From the IMG/VR virus record IMGVR_UViG_3300033148_004142, positions 1-34,182 of that record: a stretch of DNA of 34,182 nucleotides. One strand, given 5' to 3'. A program made the translations under genes and the position numbers. Shown here one piece after another: positions 1 to 7,614 of this stretch. This stretch comes from a virus. The stretch's first letter is position 1. Each line of letters starts with the position of its first letter. Below the pieces are notes generated by a model. It did not search any database and was not told the origin of the DNA. It saw only the letters and a program-made list of their open reading frames with translations.

Positions 1-372
1 TGACCAATACAGCTTCCCATCGTTCCCAGGGCCAATATCGCTGTCCGGTGTCCTGCTCATCCACATCAAGCCTGACTTGTTGTCTTTCGTGCAGGCGTTC
101 TCCATAGCTATTGTAGTGCCACTGATAGTAAGGATGGTTGTGCCTGCATATTGGCCGGTGGTTAGTACCGTGTAGTCCCGTGTGACCCCGCTTTCTAAAG
201 CACCGTCGTCAATATCGGTTGTGCCAGAAGCATAGCTGATGGTCTGGCCGGTGACAAGGGGTTGGGCAGGAAAATCATAGTAATACTTAGTTACTTGTGG
301 CCTTGCCTCTACTTGAGAATTCAATATAACCACAAAGATTAAGCATAGTAACAGACTAAATATTCGTTTCAT
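1..372 (-). CDS. Secreted Lcl/DUF1566-type domain protein, 5' part
   Basis: The frame opens at an ATG at 372 and stays open for 124 codons to the window edge, so the C-terminus is missing. An AGGAGGG ribosome binding site lies just upstream. The first 20 or so residues are a hydrophobic signal peptide (MKRIFSLLLCLIFVVI...). Residues 92-104 read NACTKDNKSGLMW, followed by Asp/Gly/Asn-rich sequence and a Trp; this is the typical opening of the Lcl C-terminal (DUF1566) domain, whose hallmark is a D..TGLMW segment. The gene is the last visible gene of the late block and follows the other secreted protein by 9 nt. Inferred role: an exported or virion-surface adhesion-type protein. Its base composition is visibly more GC-rich than its neighbours, so it may have been acquired separately. 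The domain call is from memory of the family and is not certain. Confidence 0.6.
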   Translation of the reverse strand, partial: MKRIFSLLLCLIFVVILNSQVEARPQVTKYYYDFPAQPLVTGQTISYASGTTDIDDGALESGVTRDYTVLTTGQYAGTTILTISGTTIAMENACTKDNKSGLMWMSRTPDSDIGPGNDGKLYWS

Positions 373-381
373 TTTTCCCTC

Positions 382-720
382 CTATCTTTCCACTATAACT
401 TCGACTGTGCAACCAGAACTAACACACTTGAAGCAAAAGATTGTAGAACCCGAACCTACCTTTAAATCCATAGAGAATGATGACTCTCCTGGAACTGTAA
501 AATAGTTATCCCCAGGAGACCGAGTAGCTGCAATCAACCAGTCTTGCTCACCTCTTGTCTTAGCAACAAAGGAAGAAATCTTATCCCCCTCTACTTGAAC
601 ATGAGTCCAAGTAGATGTATTACCCGCTTTTACAATAGGAGTTTCAATAGTATCCTGAGCAAAAACCAGACTACCAAAGAATAAACTTACTGCACAAATA
701 AAAACTAGTATTCCTTTCAT
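382..720 (-). CDS. Small secreted protein of unknown function
   Basis: A 112-aa protein with a clear signal peptide: Lys near the start, then a hydrophobic run of about 16 residues and a likely cleavage after VFAQ/D near residue 22. The mature part is short, Ser/Thr/Gly-rich and probably beta-stranded, ending with a CFKC...GC cysteine group that could form disulphides outside the cytoplasm. I do not recognise the family. It starts 30 nt downstream of a 23-bp palindrome (751-773) with a good GGAGGAG ribosome binding site, so it probably opens a separate transcription unit with the DUF1566-type gene. Both genes of this unit carry signal peptides, which suggests a shared job at the cell surface or periplasm. 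Confidence 0.75.
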   Translation of the reverse strand: MKGILVFICAVSLFFGSLVFAQDTIETPIVKAGNTSTWTHVQVEGDKISSFVAKTRGEQDWLIAATRSPGDNYFTVPGESSFSMDLKVGSGSTIFCFKCVSSGCTVEVIVER

Positions 721-750
721 TTTCTCCTCCAGGTTAAATTATTTTTAGGG

Positions 751-773
751 AAAGATTCAAATTTTGAACCTTT
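751..773 (-). repeat. 23-bp module-boundary palindrome, copy 1
   Basis: Palindromic element with AAAGATTCAA and TTGAACCTTT arms around a 3-base centre, and one arm mismatch. It lies between the 1011-aa gene and the small secreted protein. It is one of six copies (10921, 17991, 22682, 24599, 33253), all in non-coding gaps at operon module boundaries. Read in the sense of transcription (minus strand), the downstream half is GAATCTTT. Confidence 0.85.
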
Positions 774-776
774 ATC

Positions 777-3700
777 TCATTCACCACCATGATACTTAAT
801 AATACTTTTTGCCAAGCCAGGGAAACCTTCCTTCCCAAATCCTCTGACCATTTGACCAATCTGAAGTCCACCAGGAGCATAGATAAGACTACTACGGATA
901 GTAGCCTTCATCTGCTTCTTTGCCGATTCCATATCTGAAACTCTAAGTGGAATACCACCTGCAACTACAAGAGTCTTAACTGCATCATGAAAGGGCTTCC
1001 AAGAAGCAGGAAGATCAAAGTCAAGAGGAAGAGGGCCAGTCCAAACTGTTCTTCTTGCTGTCCCAGGCCCCCACAAGGGGCCAGCTATAAGATGATAAGC
1101 TACTGCACTTGAAAGAGTCCAAGCAAGCATCTTATTTGCTGAGGCACTTATATCTCCAGATCGAAACATCCACTTACCAAGAGCACTTCCATAGTTCATC
1201 CACCAAGTCTGGAATACCATAGCAGTCCTTGTAACTCCACCACCTACCTGAGCAAACAATGGACTATCCGCAGCTCCATAAAGATACTGAGTATCTGCGA
1301 TCACATCTTTAACCCAAAGAGACTTAGCCTCTTCCCAGGACTGCCTTGTCCCAATTCGAAGTTGCTCCTCAATCTCAGCTTGGACCCAACGCTCCCTACT
1401 ACTTAAGTTAAGTTTCTTCTTAAACCTTTCAATCCCTCTTGTCCCAGTCTCAAGCTTACCTCCTTCTCCAATTCGGATATACTTATTAAAGAAGTATTCC
1501 CACTTGTCAAGAGCCGCTCCGCCAGTGACATACCTATTATGCCTATCTGATCCCTTGAACATCCACATAGCATAATCTCTCATCTTCTGCATTTGAGGGA
1601 GACTAAATTCCTTTTCTCCAATCCTAAGAATCTTCCCATATTGACTAACTGCAGGACGAAAAAGCAAGTCCGGGGAATACTCCGTAATAGCTCCAATATC
1701 TCGAATATACTTCCTCGTCTCAGGTTGAAAGGCTCTCCGATAACCTCTTGCAAGCCAATAGAAGTCCTTAATCCCTCCCATATCTGCAGGAACCATTAGA
1801 AATGGTTGGATGTAGTTCCTCATAGCTGAGAAAGGTTTGAATCCAATGCCTCCCATATAGATAAGATCATTGACTGTCCAAGCAAGCCTCATAACTCTAC
1901 TGTCATCCCAATGAGTACCAAGAAGCCTATTGACCATCCGAGCAACCTTAGCATCTACCTCACTTGCTTGACCAAGCATTCTCTTAACGTAGTGGTTACT
2001 ATAACTCCGAAGCTTAGGAGGCAAAGTCTTTATAGCCTCATTCCACTCTGGAAGATGAGGATTAACAAAGACCTCTTTACTTTGACTTGTTGCTCGTCTC
2101 TCTACTACCCTTCCAAGATCTGAGACTGCTTCTTCTGCGGTTTCCTTTGTTCTGGTTTTAACGAATCCGGCTGTTGCTTTACTCGGTGGTAGTTTTGTCA
2201 TTCTTCCAGGTCTGTCAAAAAGCCTTTGTCCATAGTTCTCCAGGTAGTGAGGAAATCCTACCTTAGCTCCTTTACCTCTAAAGGTAAGAGCTTTAAGAAG
2301 TGTCTTTTCGGCTCCAATAGCTTCTTTAGCTTCAAAGTCCAAGAACCAATGAGGATGGTCTTTAGCAAGAGTACGAAACCTACCAAGGATATTCTCAATT
2401 ACTCTTACCTTATTCTCAAAACCTAAGTTATTTCCTTCAGCAAGAACTTCAGTAATATAAGAGTCCATCTTCCCAGAAAACCTACTGGTCAACCTCTCAA
2501 GTCCATTGACTCCTTCTGGTGTAAGTCCTCTCAAGTGAAAGAGTTGAGGAATCTTTTCCTTCATAAAATTGGCGTACATATAGTCTGTCCAAACTGCATA
2601 GGACTTAGCAATTCCTTGGATTATAGGAGAAGTCTGTGAGAACCTTGCTTGAATAGCTACTTGTGGAGCACCACTTCCTTGAGCATCATCCATCCATCTT
2701 ACAAGTTTCCCAGCCTCATCCCACTCAGCTTGACTGTAGCCTGCTCGAAACTCCCCTCGCTTAGTAATCTTCCCAAGTCCTCTATTTACCTGGATAAGAT
2801 GGAATTGCTTGACAGCCATATAAGAAGCTGAATTAGCGTTCCCAAAGGCTTTCTTAATAGGCTTATAAATTCTACTCATAGTATGATACATACCTTCCCA
2901 AGGCCCAAAGACTTTCCTTATTGGAAGAATATAAGCTCTATTAGTTATGTCTAACTTCCTTAGTACTTTACCCTCATTAAGAAGTGTATCCAAAAGGACT
3001 TTGCTGAAATCCCTTGCTCCGATGGTATCCCAAGTGAGTCTCTCTACTTCCTTCGCCCCGAAGAGTCTCCCCACCTGGACTTTAAACAGATCATCTACTT
3101 TATAAACTCTATCACTTCCAATGAGAGTTTTAAAATACTTCTTAAACTGCCTCTTAAAGAATTCAAGTTTCTGTACTTCTCTTGAGGTTGTCCATCGCTC
3201 CATAAGTTTCTGAGCGGGTCTCCTCAAATCTCCCATTTTGTTAAAGATTTTCTCTGCATTATGAATAGGAGAATATATCCAACTTCCAGACCTTCCTACA
3301 GGAGCCCAAACATGACTCTTTCCTCTTAGGACTGCCTCTACTTCATCTCCACTAAGCCCATAAGTCTTTGCAAGCCCAGTCCTTGGAGTAACATATTCAA
3401 AGGTTTCAAGCTTCCTCATAAGACCATCAAGTACAGACTTAGGCTCAAGATTAATAGACCTCATTCCAAAAGAAGGAAGTCTACGACCAGCAACAGCCAG
3501 AGGCTTAAGCAACGGCTTGGCGGTAACCTTCAAGCCTTTGCCAATCCAACCAAACGGCAGAAAAACAGCAGCATCAAGACCAAGATGGACAACCTTCTGG
3601 CCCAAAGAACCAGCAGCAAATTCCTTCCTTCCTGAAGGAAAGAGGAAAGTTGCGAAGGGAACAATGTCAGCTGCAGTACGCAGAGCAGCAAAAGTCCCAG

Positions 3701-3812
3701 GACTCCAAGCAGCAAACTCCTGCTCAAATCCCTCAAAGGTAGGACCGATCTCAGGAATAGGAATAACTTCCCTTAGTACTTTGGGTGTAGTTCTAATAGG
3801 TTCAACTATCAT
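777..3812 (-). CDS. Very large virion protein, candidate internal/ejection protein
   Basis: A 1011-aa protein, the largest in the window. It has no signal peptide at its start. Residues about 80-110 hold a hydrophobic stretch; the rest is rich in basic and aromatic residues and looks mainly helical. Near the C-terminus there are Trp- and Gly-rich hydrophobic segments (for example TWWMNYGSALGKWMF) that could insert into membrane. I see no lysozyme or peptidase motif. Its start overlaps the stop of the 511-aa gene by ATGA, so the two are translationally coupled. Position after nozzle and fibre genes near the end of the late block, together with size, fits the internal virion proteins that podoviruses eject with their DNA. 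That role is inference; a tail or polyvalent protein is also possible. Confidence 0.6.
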   Translation of the reverse strand: MIVEPIRTTPKVLREVIPIPEIGPTFEGFEQEFAAWSPGTFAALRTAADIVPFATFLFPSGRKEFAAGSLGQKVVHLGLDAAVFLPFGWIGKGLKVTAKPLLKPLAVAGRRLPSFGMRSINLEPKSVLDGLMRKLETFEYVTPRTGLAKTYGLSGDEVEAVLRGKSHVWAPVGRSGSWIYSPIHNAEKIFNKMGDLRRPAQKLMERWTTSREVQKLEFFKRQFKKYFKTLIGSDRVYKVDDLFKVQVGRLFGAKEVERLTWDTIGARDFSKVLLDTLLNEGKVLRKLDITNRAYILPIRKVFGPWEGMYHTMSRIYKPIKKAFGNANSASYMAVKQFHLIQVNRGLGKITKRGEFRAGYSQAEWDEAGKLVRWMDDAQGSGAPQVAIQARFSQTSPIIQGIAKSYAVWTDYMYANFMKEKIPQLFHLRGLTPEGVNGLERLTSRFSGKMDSYITEVLAEGNNLGFENKVRVIENILGRFRTLAKDHPHWFLDFEAKEAIGAEKTLLKALTFRGKGAKVGFPHYLENYGQRLFDRPGRMTKLPPSKATAGFVKTRTKETAEEAVSDLGRVVERRATSQSKEVFVNPHLPEWNEAIKTLPPKLRSYSNHYVKRMLGQASEVDAKVARMVNRLLGTHWDDSRVMRLAWTVNDLIYMGGIGFKPFSAMRNYIQPFLMVPADMGGIKDFYWLARGYRRAFQPETRKYIRDIGAITEYSPDLLFRPAVSQYGKILRIGEKEFSLPQMQKMRDYAMWMFKGSDRHNRYVTGGAALDKWEYFFNKYIRIGEGGKLETGTRGIERFKKKLNLSSRERWVQAEIEEQLRIGTRQSWEEAKSLWVKDVIADTQYLYGAADSPLFAQVGGGVTRTAMVFQTWWMNYGSALGKWMFRSGDISASANKMLAWTLSSAVAYHLIAGPLWGPGTARRTVWTGPLPLDFDLPASWKPFHDAVKTLVVAGGIPLRVSDMESAKKQMKATIRSSLIYAPGGLQIGQMVRGFGKEGFPGLAKSIIKYHGGE

Positions 3813-5344
3813 TTTTTAATCCCCTTTACTCCACCTTCTTCCAAAGCGTCTATTTCTTCAGGAGTTAATATGCTTCTGATTCTTTCTAAAACTGCTTCCT
3901 TCTTGAGTGCTGCAGTAAAATCAGATTCCCCAGCAGCAATTAACAGTTCACCTATCTTATCCATAGCACTTTTGAAAAGTCCTCCTACTATCGCAGAGTC
4001 CTTAACAATTTGCTTACTTGCTACCTTAAGACGTCCTTTAGCAAACTCCCATTCAGTAGGCTGCTTGAACGTTATATCAGGAACCTGATCTCCGTCTCCG
4101 GCTCCGGTGGCTGTCTTAATAGGTGTTCCTTGATTATCCCTTACGATTTTTGTAGCAGAATCTTGGTGGAACTTTCCAACGGCTCCGTTGGCATCAACAA
4201 GGCTTATAACTCTATCTGCAGCCGCCAAGACGATAGCTCCATCCTTTATCTTAATCTCTTTTCCTGGCCACAGTGAGGAGACTACAGTTTCAGGAGTAGG
4301 ATTAAAAAATACTTTGAAATTAGAATTAGGATAACGATTTTGAAGAAGATCATTAAGTTCATTTACTGTTTTTGCAGCATTAGCTACAGCTATATCTGCT
4401 TTAGAAATGCCCTTCTTTTTTTCTTCTTTCGTGGGTTCTCTACCTCCATATCTTATAGGAAGATCCTTCAACTTCTCCACAATAATTCTCACTGAAGCAT
4501 TCTTAATATCATCAGTATCTGTATCCAATTCATAGTGAGCAAAAGCATCCCTCAAGTCTCCTGGAACATCTTTGATTGCGGCATCTGGTCTACCTAAATA
4601 TTCTTTGTTAATTCTATCTTCTCCAGTCACAAGGTCTTTCCCAGGTTGAATTAGAACACTAATTCCTCCTTCTATCATAGTCTTTGAAGGCCCAGTAGGT
4701 CTAAAGTTCTCATTCATCATTCTTGGAACAGTCCAACCTAACTGCTCTGCCTCCTTAACATCTCCAAGAATAAGACTTTGTTCTCCGATCATTATTCCTT
4801 GAGTCTGTGGGTCTTTGTAGGCTATCTTATCTCCTACTTGAATAAATGTAGGAACCTTAGCCATCTTTTCTCCTACTCCTTCTCCATGCATTACCATAGC
4901 TCTTCTTACTATTCGCTCTTCTTCTCCAAAACGAAAAGCAGCAATTTGACGATAGTTCTCTGGAATCTCTGGAAGTGGGTTCCCTTCAGCGTCCTTAGGA
5001 AATTCTGTCTTTGGATACATCTCATCAAACCATCTTCCCTTCTGAGCCATCTCATTGATAGGAGAATGAGCAAGAATCATCTTAGCAGCAGTTAACTCCG
5101 TAGGACTCATTAGACTTGCTAAGGAACCCATCTGCTCAGCTATAACTTTCTTTGAAGCAGGAGAAGCAGTCTTATAAAGATCATTGAATTTATTAAGGGC
5201 AAACTTCATCTGGTCTGCTCCAAATCTCCTCTCCCTATCTTTCATAGCCTGAATAGTATTCATACTTCGTAGAACATCTTCTGACCCAGAGTCAATCCCT
5301 AAGCTTTTACCTGTAGACATAAGTTGTCGAAAGTAATTTATCAT
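3809..5344 (-). CDS. Large late protein of unknown function, candidate internal virion protein
   Basis: A 511-aa protein without signal peptide. The N-terminal third is helical, with Met/Gln/Lys-rich stretches such as MNTIQAMKDRERRFGADQMK. The middle part (about residues 170-240) looks beta-stranded with Gly turns. The C-terminal end is acidic-helical and closes with LTPEEIDALEEGGVKG. No family is recognised. It is coupled by an ATGA overlap to the 1011-aa gene, so the two are probably made in fixed ratio and work together. An upstream 11-nt gap separates it from a 62-aa gene. In podoviruses, proteins of this size and position usually form the internal core or ejectosome; this is inferred from context only. 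Confidence 0.6.
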   Translation of the reverse strand: MINYFRQLMSTGKSLGIDSGSEDVLRSMNTIQAMKDRERRFGADQMKFALNKFNDLYKTASPASKKVIAEQMGSLASLMSPTELTAAKMILAHSPINEMAQKGRWFDEMYPKTEFPKDAEGNPLPEIPENYRQIAAFRFGEEERIVRRAMVMHGEGVGEKMAKVPTFIQVGDKIAYKDPQTQGIMIGEQSLILGDVKEAEQLGWTVPRMMNENFRPTGPSKTMIEGGISVLIQPGKDLVTGEDRINKEYLGRPDAAIKDVPGDLRDAFAHYELDTDTDDIKNASVRIIVEKLKDLPIRYGGREPTKEEKKKGISKADIAVANAAKTVNELNDLLQNRYPNSNFKVFFNPTPETVVSSLWPGKEIKIKDGAIVLAAADRVISLVDANGAVGKFHQDSATKIVRDNQGTPIKTATGAGDGDQVPDITFKQPTEWEFAKGRLKVASKQIVKDSAIVGGLFKSAMDKIGELLIAAGESDFTAALKKEAVLERIRSILTPEEIDALEEGGVKGIKK

Positions 5345-5355
5345 ATTCTACTCCC

Positions 5356-5544
5356 TTATTTATCCAGCCACTTTATAACAGCCTCAGCTACTGCTTTGTC
5401 GAAACACTTTAGTATTGGGATCATAGCAGAGACTGGCCTAGGAAAAACTATTAGATCACTCTCAAGTTTAACTACTGCTAACTCTTCAAAGCAATTTCTT
5501 ATTTCATCTATAAGTACTTTAAGTTCAATCTTTTCGATTATCAT
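5356..5544 (-). CDS. Small protein of unknown function
   Basis: A 62-aa ORF with an AAGGAG ribosome binding site that overlaps the stop codon of the preceding 206-aa gene, so translation is probably coupled. The sequence is mixed alpha/beta with Leu/Ile/Val and two Cys (residues about 18 and 47). No domain recognised. It lies in the tail/ejection part of the late operon. The spacing on both sides is tight (10 and 11 nt), which supports it as a real gene. Confidence 0.65.
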   Translation of the reverse strand: MIIEKIELKVLIDEIRNCFEELAVVKLESDLIVFPRPVSAMIPILKCFDKAVAEAVIKWLDK

Positions 5545-5554
5545 CTTTTACTCC

Positions 5555-6175
5555 TTAGTACCAATCTCCCCAGTCACTTTTGCTTCCGCCACTTCCATAT
5601 TCTCCATGTTCCCAGCCTTCCCAATCATAGCCTCTACCATGGCCCCCTTCAGGAGTATAACTTGAGAAAGAATCTCCAAAATCTCTTCTCCAATCAGGTT
5701 CTCCGCCCCAGAAATCACCACCTCCTCTAGGAGTCTCTTGACCTTCTCCCCTAAACATTCCTCCAAAGAGCTCCTTCTTCCAAGCGTCTTGCTCTCCCAT
5801 TAAATCCTTGTAGAATTCAAAGACCTCCCTTTGCTTCGATGTTTCTTGAGCATACTTACTCTTCTCCCAATCAAGAGCAGCCTGAGCACTTCTGCTCTGA
5901 GCCCTAATCTGTCTCCTTCCAAGATTAACATCTCTCCACTTGAGCCATTTCTCGTGCTCCAATCTGGCTTCCCACTGCTCCTTTCCAGCAGCAAGTGTTG
6001 CTTCAAATTGCTCCTGAGCTTGATCAAGGCCAGCGTAGAATTGATCCATAGCACTAAGGTACTTTGCACTCTTAAGTGCTTCTCCCCTTAGTATATTCTC
6101 ATAGGCTCCTGGCCACCGATAAGATGTTTCCGGAGGCAGAAACATACCTACATCTCCAAGACCTGTTCTTGCCAT
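5555..6175 (-). CDS. Late protein with helical core and Gly-rich acidic tail
   Basis: A 206-aa protein. Residues about 25-135 are charged and helical, with regular Gln/Glu/Lys/Ala patterns that suggest coiled coil. Residues about 140-206 are strongly enriched in Gly, Trp, Asp, Tyr and Ser and are probably disordered. No family recognised. The AATAAGGAGG ribosome binding site lies inside the end of the upstream 53-aa gene, so they are coupled. A helical stalk with a low-complexity aromatic tail suits a structural or chaperone-like virion component, but that is inference. Confidence 0.65.
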   Translation of the reverse strand: MARTGLGDVGMFLPPETSYRWPGAYENILRGEALKSAKYLSAMDQFYAGLDQAQEQFEATLAAGKEQWEARLEHEKWLKWRDVNLGRRQIRAQSRSAQAALDWEKSKYAQETSKQREVFEFYKDLMGEQDAWKKELFGGMFRGEGQETPRGGGDFWGGEPDWRRDFGDSFSSYTPEGGHGRGYDWEGWEHGEYGSGGSKSDWGDWY

Positions 6176-6177
6176 AA

Positions 6178-6339
6178 CTAATCCTCCTTATTGCATTTTC
6201 CACAGCCTAAATTGCTATTAGTATTCCTCTTAATTCTCAATCGTCTGACCGGCTTAGTTCTCTTAGGTGCAGAAAGTGTTCGTCTATGCTGCCTCTTGCA
6301 GGGTCTATCATTTAGTACTTCAATTCTACCTGTCGCCAT
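6178..6339 (-). CDS. 53-aa highly basic small protein
   Basis: The frame from the ATG at 6339 to TAG at 6178 encodes 53 residues, start MATGRIEVLNDRPCKRQHRR. GGAGAATTAAA precedes the start. About a third of the residues are Arg/Lys, three Cys are present (two in CGKC near the end), and the last codons carry the strong ribosome binding site of the next gene. The charge suggests nucleic-acid binding or packing in the virion, but no family is recognised. The gap it fills (6176-6357) would otherwise be unusually long for this operon. Confidence 0.6.
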   Translation of the reverse strand: MATGRIEVLNDRPCKRQHRRTLSAPKRTKPVRRLRIKRNTNSNLGCGKCNKED

Positions 6340-6357
6340 TTTAATTCTCCTTATATT

Positions 6358-7614
6358 TTAAGGGGCACATTGCCACTCATAAAGTGCATCAGAACTATAG
6401 TTTAAGTTAATATAAGCGTTTGCCATCCCTGGGGGACAATCATTGTGATTATAACCACGAACCTCATTTCCATTGCAGCGCTTAGTATCGTAACCTAATT
6501 CACTGCAATTAACTTCTACACATTCATTCACACAAGGGGGAGTTCCTCCTGAGATGGTATATCCACAACCTCCACCTCCGGAAGCATCCGAAGTGTATTG
6601 AGTTTCTTGTTTATACTTCCCTACGATTTTATACCAGCGATAAGGGCCTCCAGCATAGCCATCTGATTCCCCTGGATAGCTACAAGAAGCATTAATATAT
6701 ACCCATTGTCCAATCTCACACCTTATATAATCTGTCCCAGTATTCCCACAAGCATCTGTAACTGTAACTGTTCCTGTCCCACAAGCAGTAGCATCAGCAT
6801 AAATTAATATTGTTGTAGCAGCAGTGGCAGTTTGTCCAGTTGTTGGGCCATCTACAGCATCAAAGTGAAATCCAGTTCCAGTTATAGTCCACTTATATGG
6901 AGGATATTCAGGTTCTCCACCTAATGCTCCTCCAACATAAACCGCAGCAGCAGCCTCTCGAGCTATTTCATCACAATCACTTCCATATCCAAGTTGTATA
7001 CTATCTACATCACAAAGAACCACAAGATCAACTTCAGTACATTCAAGTGGACACTCTATAGACCATTCCCAATGGCAAACCTCGCCCCACTCAGTCTTGT
7101 GTGTAATAAAGAAATGGCAATGACCAATAGATTTGTCTGTCTTATCAGGAATAGCTCCATCTGGATTTATCTTGAACTTTATTCCTGGGCCACCGTCTAT
7201 TGTACCTTGTCCTACTCCAAATGTAGCAGAGTCGAAGTAGTTTATTATATAATCAAAGCAAGGTACTCCATCACACTTTGAACTTGCTACTGTCCAAGTA
7301 CCCTTATCGGGATAGCCTAATGGTAGCGGTGGAGACCAGTGATCCTTCTTCCACATAACTACTGCATAATCACACTCGCCATATTCTATAGCAAGAAGAG
7401 TTCCACAATCAGGATACTTTATTGGCTTCGGAATTGGGTCTTCTGGCCCTGGAGGTTTGTAGTGCATTTCTCGGTAGCCTTCACCAGAACGATACGGCTT
7501 TTCAAAAACCGACTCCTTCTCCAGACTTTCCTTCATATACCTAATTGGAGCTTGGAAAACCTCTCTAAGACTCTTTCCAAGATCCATGTAAAGTCTTCTT
7601 TTGCTATAAGCCAA
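6358..7614 (-). CDS. Cys-rich Ig-like surface/fibre-type virion protein
   Basis: A 418-aa protein overlapping the end of the nozzle gene by 11 nt. Residues 1-60 are basic then Pro-rich (PPGPEDPIPKP). The remainder has about 20 Cys, many paired (for example CHWEWSIECPLEC at 180-192). Residues about 235-300 (PYKWTITGTGFHFD... TVTVTDACGNTG) look like an Ig-like or PKD-like beta-sandwich repeat. The C-terminal 100 residues are Gly/Cys/Tyr-rich. No signal peptide. Such proteins next to tail nozzle genes usually form receptor-contacting fibres or decorations. A cytoplasmically made phage protein with so many Cys is unusual; disulphides could form only after release. Function is inferred. Confidence 0.6.
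   Translation of the reverse strand: MAYSKRRLYMDLGKSLREVFQAPIRYMKESLEKESVFEKPYRSGEGYREMHYKPPGPEDPIPKPIKYPDCGTLLAIEYGECDYAVVMWKKDHWSPPLPLGYPDKGTWTVASSKCDGVPCFDYIINYFDSATFGVGQGTIDGGPGIKFKINPDGAIPDKTDKSIGHCHFFITHKTEWGEVCHWEWSIECPLECTEVDLVVLCDVDSIQLGYGSDCDEIAREAAAAVYVGGALGGEPEYPPYKWTITGTGFHFDAVDGPTTGQTATAATTILIYADATACGTGTVTVTDACGNTGTDYIRCEIGQWVYINASCSYPGESDGYAGGPYRWYKIVGKYKQETQYTSDASGGGGCGYTISGGTPPCVNECVEVNCSELGYDTKRCNGNEVRGYNHNDCPPGMANAYINLNYSSDALYEWQCAP

Noticed and set aside
3517-3819. Plus-strand 100-aa frame inside the 1011-aa gene
   Set aside because: It is antisense to a well-supported gene with no ribosome binding site; the same applies to the other plus-strand frames in 1593-22650.
5548-5766. 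72-aa minus-strand frame overlapping the 206-aa gene
   Set aside because: Out-of-frame shadow of the Gly-rich tail; the 62-aa and 206-aa genes with proper binding sites explain the region.
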